From: Marinobacter santoriniensis NKSG1 | GTDB lineage: Bacteria > Pseudomonadota > Gammaproteobacteria > Pseudomonadales > Oleiphilaceae | Direction: 5' to 3' | DNA: 64,000 nt | NCBI RefSeq assembly: GCF_000347775.1 | Contig: NZ_APAT01000019.1 | Coordinates: forward strand, 1-64,000 | Shown here: one piece after another, positions 20,338-28,900 of the stretch | Layout of the letters: each line of letters begins with the position of its first letter | How positions within the stretch are numbered: the stretch's first letter is position 1 | The notes under the pieces: model-generated | Database searches by the model: none | What the model saw: only the letters and a program-made list of their open reading frames with translations | Told to the model about the DNA's origin: nothing | Translations under genes and position numbers: made by a program

Positions 20338-20784
20338 ATGACCGCGATCCGAATTCTTGTTGGCACTGTTTACGGCGGTGCCCTGCTGACAGCCCGGGAA
20401 ATCAAGAAGGCCCTGGAGACCGAGGGACATCAGGTGACTGTCCTGGAACAACCCCGGCTGGAGGACATCACAAACAACGACGAGCCCCTGCTCGTGTGCA
20501 CCTCCACCACCGGCCAGGGTGAGATCCCGCCCAACCTTCTGCCGTTCTATGCCAACCTGCGCGATCAGCTTCCGCAACAACCCGGACGGCCGTTCGGGAT
20601 CATCGTGCTTGGCGACAGCTCCTACGGTGACACCTACTGCGGTGCCGGAGACCTGATGGAGGAAGCCCTCTACGAAACTGCGGCCCGCAAAGTCGGCGAT
20701 ACCCTGCGCATCGATGCCATGGAAGTGCTTGATCCCGAGGCCGAAGCGGTGCCCTGGGCGCGGGACTGGGTCACAACTCTGTAA
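20338..20784 (+). CDS. Flavodoxin (MioC-like)
   Basis: This 148-residue short-chain flavodoxin has the FMN phosphate loop VGTVYGGALLTA near residues 7-18, CTSTTGQGEIPPN in the middle, and the VLGDSSYGDTYCGAGDLMEE segment for the isoalloxazine ring. It resembles MioC/YqcA-type flavodoxins and is a low-potential one-electron carrier in the cytosol. It lies between two c-di-GMP genes but has no obvious link with them. The next gene starts only 27 nt later, so read-through is likely. Confidence 0.87.
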   Translation: MTAIRILVGTVYGGALLTAREIKKALETEGHQVTVLEQPRLEDITNNDEPLLVCTSTTGQGEIPPNLLPFYANLRDQLPQQPGRPFGIIVLGDSSYGDTYCGAGDLMEEALYETAARKVGDTLRIDAMEVLDPEAEAVPWARDWVTTL

Positions 20785-20811
20785 ACTGGACGACTGTCAC
20801 AAAGGCGGCAC

Positions 20812-23424
20812 TTGAGCCAATCCGGGGTAATGGTCATACTCGACCGAAAACGACAACAAAACCAACCATCCGTGACTCCGATGCGCTGGCTCCAAACACT
20901 GATCGTCCTGATGATGTCTGTCCTGGCGCTGCCCTGCCAGGGCTCCGAGGCGCCCTTTGTGCCCGACATAGCGTTTCTGAGGGTGACACCGGAGAGCGAT
21001 CTGAGTCTGTCACAGGCGCTCGAGGCGCCGGGCTGGCAGACACTGACCGACCAAAGCCCGAATTTCGGTTACATCAATGATCCGGTATGGCTGCGTTTCC
21101 CCATTCCGGCCGATCCACAGCTCAACCTGCTGGAGATCGGCTACAGCCACCTGGACCATATCCGGTTCTTCCTGCTCAGGGATGGTCAGATTGTAAACCG
21201 GATGGTTTCCGGTGACCGGCTGCCCTTTTCCGAACGCCCGATCCAGTACCGGAACTTCCTGTTTCCGTTCGAGCATGGCGATGGTGCCGATTACCAGATT
21301 GTGCTGGAAATCCGGAGCAAGGGAGCCATGCAGGTCCCCCTGCGACTGTGGAACAGCCAGGCCTTCTTCGAGAACGCGTTCCGTGAAGATCTGGCTCACG
21401 CGGTCTACTACGGCATCCTGATCACCGTCATCTTTTTCAACGTGTTTATCTTTTTCGCGCTGCGGGAACCCATCTACCTGCTATACGTGCTGTCTACGCT
21501 GGGGTACCTGAGCATCATTGCCTGTCTGAACGGCATTGCCTACCAGCTTTTCTGGCCGGGATCCCCGGACATCCAGAACCAGGCCATGCTGGTCGGGATT
21601 CCGTTTACCATGATCGCGACCCTCTGGTTCTCCAGCACCTTCCTGGAACTGCGCGCCCGCAGTCCCGCCATCATGCAGGCCATCGGATGGCTGATCGCGG
21701 TGAATGCGGTCGCCGCTGCAGCCACCTTCGTCATCGACTACAACACGGCCATCCGACTGGTTGTGGCACTGGCCATTCCCTGCTGTCTTTTACTGACGTT
21801 CCTTGGCCCACAGCAATGGCTTCGCGGTAACCGTCAGGCTGTCTATTACACCCTGGCCTGGGGCGCGCTGACACTGGGCAGCGCCATTACGGCGATGAAC
21901 AAATATGGATTGTTGCCGAACACCGTTGTAACCGTTTATGGCATCGAGATGGGGTCGGCACTGCAGGCGGTCCTGTTGGCGCTCGCGCTGGCAGTTCGAA
22001 TCTACCGGGAACGGCAGGACAAGGTGCTGGCACAATCCGCCGAATTGCGGGCACTGGAAGCCAGACGCTCCGTGGAGCACCGCCTGATGGAGCAAGCCCT
22101 CCACCACCCTCTGACCGGCCTGCCCAACCGGGGCAGCTTCGAAATGGCACTCAGTGACCTGATCAGTCGTGAGCCGGACCGACGCTATGGCATCGCAGTG
22201 ATCCACCTCGAAAACCTGGCTTCGGTCACCAAAACGCTGGGGCACCGCAATACCGACCGGATACTGGAACTGGCGTCCCGTGCCTATCATGCCATCATGC
22301 GTGACGTGCCCGGCATCCTGCCAATCGAGCAGACCGAAAGGCACGTTTATTACCTGGCCTCCCTAGATCAGCAATCCTTCGCCCTGATCACCGATGCCTC
22401 GCGCACCGAAGCCACTCCCAAATCCGTAGTGCGCTGCGTGGAGCAACTGCGGCGCCCCATCGATTACCTGGGCATGCAGGTTCCCCTCGATCCCCGGATC
22501 GGCGTGGCCATCTTTCCCGAGCATGGTGACGATGCCAACACCCTGGTCCGGCGGGCCATCATCGCCGAGGGTTCGGATCGGGCGCGGGATCGCGGCATGG
22601 CCTATTACAAACCCTCCAGGGACGCCTACAGCGCCGAGCGCCTGACGCTGGTTTCCGAACTCCGTCACGCCCTGGAAAACAACGAACTGGCGCTGTATCT
22701 GCAGCCCAAACAGTCACTTGCTGACGACACCATTGTCGGCATGGAAGCACTGATCCGCTGGCCCGACCGTCAGGATCGCATCCGACCGGATGAAATCGTG
22801 CTCATGGCCGAGCAGACCGGCCTCATCAAACCGCTCACCCGGTGGGTTCTCGAGGAAGCCCTGTCGCTGCGAACCCGCCTCCTGGATCAGGGCTGGGAAC
22901 TGGACCTGTCGGTCAACATCTCGCCCAACAACCTGCGGGAGGCGGATTTTTCCCTCTATGTCCAGCGGCTCATGCAGAGTTATCACAGCCACCAGGGCGC
23001 GGTGACCTTCGAAGTGACCGAAACCTCCATGATGCTCGATCCGACCAATGCGCTGGAGGCTCTGAACGCTCTGGGAGGCGCCGGCATACGAGTGTCCATA
23101 GACGATTTCGGTTCAGGCTACTCGTCCCTCTCCTACATCAAGCAGCTGCCCGCAGGGGAGATCAAGATTGACCAGTCCCTGATCCGGGATCTGGCCACGC
23201 AGAGCGAAGACCGGGTCATCGTGCAGACCACCATCGACATGTGTCATTCCCTGGGCTACGACGTGGTGGCAGAGGGCGTCGAAAACGAGGAAGTGGCAGA
23301 ACAGCTCAGAGGCATGGGCTGCGACATGATTCAGGGCTACCTGCTCACTCCACCGCTGCCGTTTGATGAGTTCCTGGACTGGTTGGGTGGGCACGAATCG
23401 GGACGCGCCCACAACCTGGGTTAG
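20812..23424 (+). CDS. 7TMR-DISM membrane protein with degenerate GGDEF and intact EAL domain
   Basis: The order is signal-type segment (MRWLQTLIVLMMSVLALPCQ), periplasmic 7TMR-DISM sensor (about 45-180), seven membrane segments (about 195-400), GGDEF-like domain from PLTGLPNRGSF (about 433) and EAL domain (about 615-870). The GGDEF position reads SLDQQSF, so it is probably not a cyclase. The EAL domain keeps EALIRW, EVTETSMM, IDDFGSGYSSL, EIKIDQSLI and AEGVENEE, consistent with an active c-di-GMP phosphodiesterase. Start is uncertain: TTG 20812 (870 residues, AAAGGCGG upstream) or ATG 20881 at the signal. Its stop overlaps that of tesB. Confidence 0.88.
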   Translation: MSQSGVMVILDRKRQQNQPSVTPMRWLQTLIVLMMSVLALPCQGSEAPFVPDIAFLRVTPESDLSLSQALEAPGWQTLTDQSPNFGYINDPVWLRFPIPADPQLNLLEIGYSHLDHIRFFLLRDGQIVNRMVSGDRLPFSERPIQYRNFLFPFEHGDGADYQIVLEIRSKGAMQVPLRLWNSQAFFENAFREDLAHAVYYGILITVIFFNVFIFFALREPIYLLYVLSTLGYLSIIACLNGIAYQLFWPGSPDIQNQAMLVGIPFTMIATLWFSSTFLELRARSPAIMQAIGWLIAVNAVAAAATFVIDYNTAIRLVVALAIPCCLLLTFLGPQQWLRGNRQAVYYTLAWGALTLGSAITAMNKYGLLPNTVVTVYGIEMGSALQAVLLALALAVRIYRERQDKVLAQSAELRALEARRSVEHRLMEQALHHPLTGLPNRGSFEMALSDLISREPDRRYGIAVIHLENLASVTKTLGHRNTDRILELASRAYHAIMRDVPGILPIEQTERHVYYLASLDQQSFALITDASRTEATPKSVVRCVEQLRRPIDYLGMQVPLDPRIGVAIFPEHGDDANTLVRRAIIAEGSDRARDRGMAYYKPSRDAYSAERLTLVSELRHALENNELALYLQPKQSLADDTIVGMEALIRWPDRQDRIRPDEIVLMAEQTGLIKPLTRWVLEEALSLRTRLLDQGWELDLSVNISPNNLREADFSLYVQRLMQSYHSHQGAVTFEVTETSMMLDPTNALEALNALGGAGIRVSIDDFGSGYSSLSYIKQLPAGEIKIDQSLIRDLATQSEDRVIVQTTIDMCHSLGYDVVAEGVENEEVAEQLRGMGCDMIQGYLLTPPLPFDEFLDWLGGHESGRAHNLG

Positions 23425-24278
23425 GAACGCTGGCGGATCAGAGCCTCCTGGGTGGTTGAGGCTACCAGGACACCATCACGATTATAGAAGTTGCCGCGAT
23501 TGAATCCCCGACCGCCTGACGCACTGGGGCTGTCCTTGTCGTACAGCAGCCACTCATCCATCCGGAAATCACGATGGAACCAGATGGCATGGTCGAGACT
23601 GGCCACCTGCAGTTTCTTGCTCATGAAAGTCACGCCGTGGGGATTCATGGCGGTACTCAGGAAATGGAAATCGGAGGCGTAGGTCAGAAGACACCGATGC
23701 AGCACCGGATCATCCGGCAGGGGGCCCTGGGCACGGAACCAGCTTTGCTTATGCGGCGGCCGTTTTTCCGGGTGCAGAGGATGTATCGGATTGACGGGCC
23801 GGATTTCGATCGGGCGTTCCCGGGTCAGGTTGTCCCGAAGTTTCTCGGGCATCTGCTCCGCCAGTTTTTTACCCAACGCCTTCTCGGATTCAAGGGCTTC
23901 TGGCTCCGGTGCGTCGGGCTTGGCGAACTGGTGATCAAATCCCTGCTCATCCACCTGGAATGACATTGATCCGGTCAGAATTTCCTTGCCATCCTGGCGG
24001 GCAATCACCCGACGCACTGAAAAGCTGCCGCCATCCCTGACCCGCTGGACTTCGTAATCAATGGGCATACTGTGATTGCCCGGGCGCAGGAAATAGGCAT
24101 GGAGTGAGTGGCAGAGCCGGTCTTCCACGGTCCGGCTGGCGGCCATCAGGGCCTGACCGAGGACCTGGCCTCCAAAGACGTTCGGGAATCCGAGATCCTC
24201 GCTGTCACCCTGAAAGTGATCATCGCCGATGGGAGACAGGTCCAGTAACTCGACCAGCCTTTTTGTGACATCTAGCAT
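23421..24278 (-). CDS. tesB: Acyl-CoA thioesterase II
   Basis: This 285-residue double-hotdog thioesterase shows the TesB features VFGGQVLGQALMAASRTV near residue 35, SLHAYFLRPG and the C-terminal SLDHAIWFHRDFRMDEWLLY. It hydrolyses medium- and long-chain acyl-CoA to free fatty acid and CoA, and is cytosolic. AGGAG precedes the ATG. It is convergent with the EAL gene: the four bases TTAG at 23421-23424 supply both stop codons, leaving no room for a terminator between them. Confidence 0.93.
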   Translation of the reverse strand: MLDVTKRLVELLDLSPIGDDHFQGDSEDLGFPNVFGGQVLGQALMAASRTVEDRLCHSLHAYFLRPGNHSMPIDYEVQRVRDGGSFSVRRVIARQDGKEILTGSMSFQVDEQGFDHQFAKPDAPEPEALESEKALGKKLAEQMPEKLRDNLTRERPIEIRPVNPIHPLHPEKRPPHKQSWFRAQGPLPDDPVLHRCLLTYASDFHFLSTAMNPHGVTFMSKKLQVASLDHAIWFHRDFRMDEWLLYDKDSPSASGGRGFNRGNFYNRDGVLVASTTQEALIRQRS

Positions 24279-24372
24279 GCCTGCTCCTGTTAACTAATTA
24301 GCTCACGAATGGGTTTTCTACCCCAAGCGGACCGTTTTAGCAACGAAAAGCAGGCAACTGGCTTCCCGGACA

Positions 24373-25527
24373 CTAGCCGTGAAGGGGAGGCACTTCCTTC
24401 GCCAGAGACTGCTTTTCAACCGCAAACTGGCCCGTTACTGCAAAGCCCAGTATCTCGCCGGATGCATTTTTGAACAGCGCCCGAACACTGGTGCCATCAG
24501 ACTCCACGTCCCAGTCACCGTCAGCGTGAGCCGGCGGCGGGCAAACGGCCGTCGGACAGCAGGGCGTCTTGATCATCACTGGCATGGTGCCATAGCGCAC
24601 CTCTGTCCGCTCGCCTTTGAGGGTCTTTGCCAGCGCCCGGGCACAGGCCATCAACGGCAGGACATACAACAGGACATGACCATCAACCTCGGCACAGTCA
24701 CCGAGCGCATACACATCCGGAACCGACGTTTCCAGGGCCCGGTTCACCTGTATCCCGAGACCGACATCCAGGCCGGCCTGTCTGGCCAGCTCGGTCCTCG
24801 GACGCAGTCCGACGGCAGAAATCACGAGGTCGGCATCGACGGTTTCGCCATTGGCCAGCGTCAGACGAACGCCCTCCCCGTTGCGATCGATGCGGTCAAC
24901 GACCGTTTCGAGATGGAACCGAACACCGAGAGCTTCCAGTTCCTGCTGCACCGCGTTTGCGGCCGGTTCCGGCAGTAAACCGGGCATCACCACATCCGAA
25001 GGCGCAATAACGTCTACCTCATAGTCTCCGTTGCGGAGATCGTTGGCAAACTCACAGCCAATCAGGCCGGCTCCCATGATGGCCACCCTGCGACCGCCCT
25101 CAAGGGCATGGCGAAAGGCCCGATAGTCCATCAGGTCGTTGATCGAGAAGACATGATCTTGCCCATCACCCTCGATGGACAGACGGATGACATCCGCGCC
25201 CCAGGCCAGAACCAGCTTCGAGTAGGCCAGACGTTCGTCTCCCAGAATCAGCTCGTGGGCCTCGTGATCAATACCGGTCACGGTGGTGAATGTCTTGAGC
25301 TGAACGCCCAGCTGTTCCGCCATCGACTCGGTGGACGCCTGTGCCAGACCATCGGCGTCCTTGCCCTTGGTGAATCCGGTGGACAACATGGGTTTGGAAT
25401 AGCTGACGCCATCGTCGGCAGTCACCATGATCACCGGCGTCTCTTTATCCTGTTTCCGGAATTCCCGGACCAGGGAGTAGCCGGACAGACCGGTACCGAC
25501 GATCACGACGGGGGCTTGCTCAGACAT
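24373..25527 (-). CDS. rubB: Rubredoxin-NAD(+) reductase
   Basis: The 384-residue FAD/NAD(H) disulfide-reductase-fold protein has the FAD motif VVIVGTGLSGYSLVREF at the N-terminus, the NAD motif VAIMGAGLIGCEFANDL near residue 150 and the FAD segment VYALGDCAEVDG near residue 275. Together with the preceding rubredoxin it matches the AlkT/RubB family, which passes electrons from NADH to rubredoxin for alkane hydroxylase. No alkB is visible in this window, so the electron acceptor lies elsewhere. It follows rubA by 18 nt on the same transcript. Confidence 0.93.
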   Translation of the reverse strand: MSEQAPVVIVGTGLSGYSLVREFRKQDKETPVIMVTADDGVSYSKPMLSTGFTKGKDADGLAQASTESMAEQLGVQLKTFTTVTGIDHEAHELILGDERLAYSKLVLAWGADVIRLSIEGDGQDHVFSINDLMDYRAFRHALEGGRRVAIMGAGLIGCEFANDLRNGDYEVDVIAPSDVVMPGLLPEPAANAVQQELEALGVRFHLETVVDRIDRNGEGVRLTLANGETVDADLVISAVGLRPRTELARQAGLDVGLGIQVNRALETSVPDVYALGDCAEVDGHVLLYVLPLMACARALAKTLKGERTEVRYGTMPVMIKTPCCPTAVCPPPAHADGDWDVESDGTSVRALFKNASGEILGFAVTGQFAVEKQSLAKEVPPLHG

Positions 25528-25545
25528 ACCTTTAACTCCGCTTTA

Positions 25546-25713
25546 TTAACCGATCTCGATCATTTCAAAATCTTCCTTGCCCACACCGCAGTCCGGGCAA
25601 ACCCAGTCTTCGGGCACGTCTTCCCACTTGGTGCCTGGCTCGATGCCGTCTTCCGGCCAACCTTCCGCTTCGTCGTAGATAAGCCCGCAGACAACGCACT
25701 GCCACTTCTTCAT
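25546..25713 (-). CDS. rubA: Rubredoxin, 55 residues
   Basis: Translating the minus strand from the ATG at 25713 gives 55 residues with the two iron-binding motifs CVVCG (near residue 6) and CPDCG (near residue 39), plus the conserved [12 protein letters not shown] and WEDVPEDW core. That is a complete rubredoxin of standard length with one Fe(Cys)4 site. AGGAGAGAG precedes the start. It is the first gene of the rubA-rubB pair and should feed electrons to a membrane alkane hydroxylase or another oxygenase. Confidence 0.96.
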   Translation of the reverse strand: MKKWQCVVCGLIYDEAEGWPEDGIEPGTKWEDVPEDWVCPDCGVGKEDFEMIEIG

Positions 25714-25743
25714 GGTCTCTCTCCTGATTGTTGGGTCTGGCGC

Positions 25744-25773
25744 ATATTAATTGTCAGACAATCATGCACGCAA
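25744..25773 (-). promoter_or_regulatory. rubA promoter with a 13-bp inverted repeat in the spacer
   Basis: On the minus strand a -35-like TTGCGT (25768-25773) and -10-like TAATAT (25744-25749) are 18 bp apart. Abutting the -10 is ATTGTCAGACAAT as read on the plus strand (25750-25762), 6-bp arms around one base. The -10 is about 30 bp before the rubA start. The layout suggests repression of the rubredoxin operon; the regulator is unknown. Confidence 0.5.
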
Positions 25774-25969
25774 GTTTTTTTTCATCGGTGTCACAGCCGG
25801 ATTGCAGGATGTCAGATTCGACAGCCAACACTCGCTGCGACCATGATACCGGCGCCCCAGCCGTTCACCAATGCCAGTATGGACGTCGGTCGGGGAGGTT
25901 TTCTGCCAATAGCCACAAATACAGATACGCCCCATAGCCCCAGCCCCTCCCTTCGAGCCACCCACTTCG

Positions 25970-25975
25970 GTATAA
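25970..25975 (+). promoter_or_regulatory. Probable -10 element for the phosphoribosyltransferase gene
   Basis: A perfect TATAAT lies 30 bp before the ATG at 26005. No good -35 is visible at 16-18 bp spacing, so the promoter may be weak or activator-dependent. The rest of the 291-nt gap up to the rubredoxin gene shows only the rubA promoter. Confidence 0.4.
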
Positions 25976-26004
25976 TCGCCCGTTTTAGACAGGACCCGAC
26001 CGTT

Positions 26005-26562
26005 ATGAACGATATCGTCGCCGAAATGAATCAGGTTATGGCCGAAGCCGACTGTCTGGTTAACGAGCAGCAGGTGCAGACCGCCATACGGACACTGGCT
26101 GACGACATTTCCGCCCGCCTGAAAGACAGCAACCCGCTGCTTTTCTGCGTCATGAACGGCGGACTGATTCTGACCGGCCAGTTGCTGCCCCGGCTCGCCT
26201 TTCCCGTCCAGGCCGAATACCTGCATGCAACCCGTTACCGGCAGGAAACCACCGGCGGCATCCTTGAATGGAAACTGCAGCCGGAAGCCGACATGAACGA
26301 CCGCACGGTACTGATCATCGACGACATTCTCGATGAAGGCACCACCCTCTGCGCGATCGCCGACTATTGCCGGGCCCACGGTGCCAGCAATGTACTGACG
26401 GCGGTTCTGGTCGACAAACAACACGACCGAAAGGCGCGGCCGGGACTGAAAGCCGATTTTACCGGCCTGGAAGTCGAAGACCGCTTTCTCTTCGGTTATG
26501 GCATGGACTACAAGGGATACTGGCGCAACGCCCCGGGAATCTATGCCGTCAAGGGACTCTGA
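26005..26562 (+). CDS. hpt: Hypoxanthine-guanine phosphoribosyltransferase
   Basis: The true start is the ATG at 26005 (185 residues), since the longer frame upstream is unrelated sequence. The PRPP-binding loop VLIIDDILDEGTTL (near residue 100) and an N-terminal CVMNGGLILTGQLL segment identify a purine phosphoribosyltransferase. It salvages hypoxanthine or guanine with PRPP to form IMP or GMP in the cytosol. Substrate choice cannot be read from the sequence with certainty. UbiC begins 7 nt after its stop, so the two are co-transcribed. Confidence 0.88.
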   Translation: MNDIVAEMNQVMAEADCLVNEQQVQTAIRTLADDISARLKDSNPLLFCVMNGGLILTGQLLPRLAFPVQAEYLHATRYRQETTGGILEWKLQPEADMNDRTVLIIDDILDEGTTLCAIADYCRAHGASNVLTAVLVDKQHDRKARPGLKADFTGLEVEDRFLFGYGMDYKGYWRNAPGIYAVKGL

Positions 26563-26569
26563 GCCGGTT

Positions 26570-27088
26570 TTGAGCATCCCTCCCACCCGTTGGTACCGAT
26601 CGCTGGCCTCCGCCGGATTGCTTGAACCGTCCGTTCATGGCCCGGCAAGGTACTGGCTGAAGGTCGAAGGTTCTTTCACCCGGGCGATCCAGCGGGAATG
26701 CCATGACACCTTCCATGTCGAGGTCCGGTACGAGGGGTTCGCACAACCCACGCGGGAGGAAGCCCGCCGCCTGAAGATCCCTCTCCGGCAAAAGGCCTGG
26801 ATCCGGGAAGTTCGCCTGTGCGGTGATGGTCAACCCTGGGTTCTCGCCCGCACCATCATCCCCCTGAGCTGTCTCTCGGGGCGTAATCGTGTGCTTCGGA
26901 ACCTGGGCAGCAAACCGCTGGGAGCCTACCTGTTCAGCAGCCCCCACTGGCGACGCGGCCCACTGGAAACCGGCATCTGTCAGCCAAAGGCGCCGGGACA
27001 ACCACGGCTGGCCCGACGATCTGCCTTCCATGACGGTAACCACTCGCTGCTGGTGGGCGAATACCTCCTGCCCACCCTTTACCGTTAG
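26570..27088 (+). CDS. ubiC: Chorismate pyruvate-lyase
   Basis: This 172-residue UbiC-fold protein has the conserved EVRLCGDGQPWVLARTIIP segment and, further on, LGAYLF and the C-terminal glutamate stretch VGEYLLPTLY. It removes pyruvate from chorismate to give 4-hydroxybenzoate, the first committed step of ubiquinone synthesis, and the next gene is ubiA. The start is unsure: TTG at 26570, just after hpt, gives a family-length protein, whereas ATG 26543 would overlap hpt by 20 nt. Confidence 0.85.
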   Translation: MSIPPTRWYRSLASAGLLEPSVHGPARYWLKVEGSFTRAIQRECHDTFHVEVRYEGFAQPTREEARRLKIPLRQKAWIREVRLCGDGQPWVLARTIIPLSCLSGRNRVLRNLGSKPLGAYLFSSPHWRRGPLETGICQPKAPGQPRLARRSAFHDGNHSLLVGEYLLPTLYR

Positions 27089-27192
27089 CGTTCCTCGCCC
27101 TGAGCCGCCCGGCGCTTTAATACCGCCAGATCCACTGGCTATAATCAGCGCTGTCTCTCCAATCAACACACTCAATCACCGGATTGCGCACC

Positions 27193-28080
27193 ATGTTCCT
27201 GAATGCCATGCCCGAACACGTCCAGAGCCGTCTGACTGACTACGCCCGGTTATTGCGCATCGATCGCCCGATCGGTTCACTGCTCCTGCTATGGCCGACC
27301 TACTGGGCGCTCTGGCTGGCCGCCGATGGCCAACCGTCTATTGGCAACGTGATCATCTTCACCCTGGGCGTTTTCTTCATGCGTGCCGCCGGCTGTGCCA
27401 TCAACGACTTTGCCGACCGGGACTGGGACAAGCACGTCAAACGAACCCAGGACCGCCCACTGACGGCAGGGCGCATTGAGCCGTGGGAGGCGGTTGCGCT
27501 GTTCCTGGGCCTGTGCGTCGCCTCGTTCCTGATGGTTGTCCTGTTTACCAATACCCTGACCCTCTATCTATCCTTTGGCGGTCTGGTGCTGGCCTTTATC
27601 TATCCGTTCATGAAACGGTACACCCACCTACCCCAGCTGTTTCTCGGCGCCGCGTTCTCATGGGCCATTCCCATGGCCTGGGCCGCGCAGGCCGGAGAAC
27701 TGAGCCAGCTGACCTGGCTTCTGTTCACCGCCAATGTGCTCTGGACCGTGGCCTATGACACGCTTTATGCGATGGTGGACCGGGATGACGACCTGAAAGT
27801 GGGCATCAAATCCACCGCCATCCTGTTCGGCGATGCCGACCGTGCCATCATTGGCATGCTCCAGGGGCTGGTGATACTGATACTGGTGATGGTCGGCGTC
27901 CGCGCCGATCTCGGAACGCTCTATTACCTCGGAGTCACCGCGATGGCCAGCCTCTTCATCTATCACCAGTACCTGGCGCGCAATCGGGAACGGGCAGGCT
28001 GTTTCAAGGCGTTCCTGAACAACAACTGGGCCGGCTTCGCGGTTTTTGCGGGTCTGGTTCTGGACCTTATGGTTCGGTGA
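27193..28080 (+). CDS. ubiA: 4-hydroxybenzoate octaprenyltransferase
   Basis: This 295-residue membrane prenyltransferase has about eight hydrophobic segments and both aspartate-rich motifs, [20 protein letters not shown] (near residue 72) and [13 protein letters not shown] (near residue 190). It joins a polyprenyl chain to 4-hydroxybenzoate in the inner membrane, using the product of the UbiC gene just upstream. ATG 27193 was chosen over TTG 27184; ATG 27208 is another option. A Pho box for the following phoB gene begins 3 nt after the stop. Confidence 0.95.
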   Translation: MFLNAMPEHVQSRLTDYARLLRIDRPIGSLLLLWPTYWALWLAADGQPSIGNVIIFTLGVFFMRAAGCAINDFADRDWDKHVKRTQDRPLTAGRIEPWEAVALFLGLCVASFLMVVLFTNTLTLYLSFGGLVLAFIYPFMKRYTHLPQLFLGAAFSWAIPMAWAAQAGELSQLTWLLFTANVLWTVAYDTLYAMVDRDDDLKVGIKSTAILFGDADRAIIGMLQGLVILILVMVGVRADLGTLYYLGVTAMASLFIYHQYLARNRERAGCFKAFLNNNWAGFAVFAGLVLDLMVR

Positions 28081-28082
28081 GA

Positions 28083-28116
28083 CTGTCATATACTTGTCAT
28101 ACTTGGACGTTGTAAT
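28083..28116 (+). promoter_or_regulatory. Pho box and -10 of the phoBR operon
   Basis: Two tandem 11-bp repeats, CTGTCATATAC (28083-28093) and TTGTCATACTT (28094-28104), match about 17 of 22 positions of the recalled PhoB consensus. A -10-like TGTAAT (28111-28116) follows after 6 nt. This is the classic arrangement for PhoB-autoactivated phoB promoters. The gene starts at 28157. Confidence 0.88.
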
Positions 28117-28156
28117 GAGACAGCAACAAACCAAGGTCTGATACAGGTTCTCGCTC

Positions 28157-28849
28157 ATGAATGGAAAAACTGTCCTGATCGTCGATGACGAAGCGCCCAT
28201 CCGGGAGATGATCGCGGTGGCGCTGGAAATGGCGGATTACGACTATCTGGAGGCAGCGGATGCCCGGGAAGCGCACGCACTGATTGTGGACAAGCAACCC
28301 GATCTGGTGCTGCTGGACTGGATGCTACCGGGCACCAGCGGCGTCGAACTCGCCCGCCGTCTGAAAAAGGACGAAGCCACCGCCGACATCCCCATCATCA
28401 TGCTGACTGCCAAGGTCGAGGAAGACAACAAGATCCAGGGCCTTGAGGTGGGCGCCGACGACTACATCACCAAGCCTTTCAGCCCTCGCGAACTCGTGGC
28501 CCGCCTGAAGGCCGTGCTCCGCCGGGCCACCCCACCGGGCGTCGATTCCCCGATCGAAGTGGAGGGGCTGACCCTGGATCCCGTTGGCCATCGCGTCACC
28601 ACGGAGGAGGGCGCCATCAACATGGGGCCGACAGAGTACCGGTTGCTGCAGTTCTTCATGACACACCAGGAACGGGTATATACTCGCTCCCAGCTTCTGG
28701 ACCAGGTCTGGGGGGGCAACGTCTACGTGGAAGAACGGACGGTGGACGTCCACATCCGGCGACTGCGTAAAGCCCTGGGCGACCAGTACGATCACCTGAT
28801 CCAGACCGTACGGGGGGCGGGTTACCGCTTCTCCACCAAAGCCGCTTAA
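28157..28849 (+). CDS. phoB: Phosphate regulon response regulator PhoB
   Basis: The 230-residue OmpR/PhoB-family regulator has a receiver domain with acidic pocket VDDEAP, phospho-acceptor aspartate in LVLLDWMLPG (near residue 54) and lysine in ITKPFSP. Its C-terminal winged helix ends YVEERTVDVHIRRLRKAL and VRGAGYRF. It activates genes with Pho boxes under phosphate limitation; three such boxes are seen here, before phoB itself, pstS and hemB-ppk. phoR follows after 51 nt. Confidence 0.97.
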   Translation: MNGKTVLIVDDEAPIREMIAVALEMADYDYLEAADAREAHALIVDKQPDLVLLDWMLPGTSGVELARRLKKDEATADIPIIMLTAKVEEDNKIQGLEVGADDYITKPFSPRELVARLKAVLRRATPPGVDSPIEVEGLTLDPVGHRVTTEEGAINMGPTEYRLLQFFMTHQERVYTRSQLLDQVWGGNVYVEERTVDVHIRRLRKALGDQYDHLIQTVRGAGYRFSTKAA

Positions 28850-28900
28850 GCATTTCCGGCCACCAGGCACCCGGCCGGCATCACAACAAGGCAGCTTTCG

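Noticed and set aside
25108..26004. Long N-terminal extension of the phosphoribosyltransferase frame
   Set aside because: It runs antisense through rubB and rubA; the family start is at 26005 next to a TATAAT.
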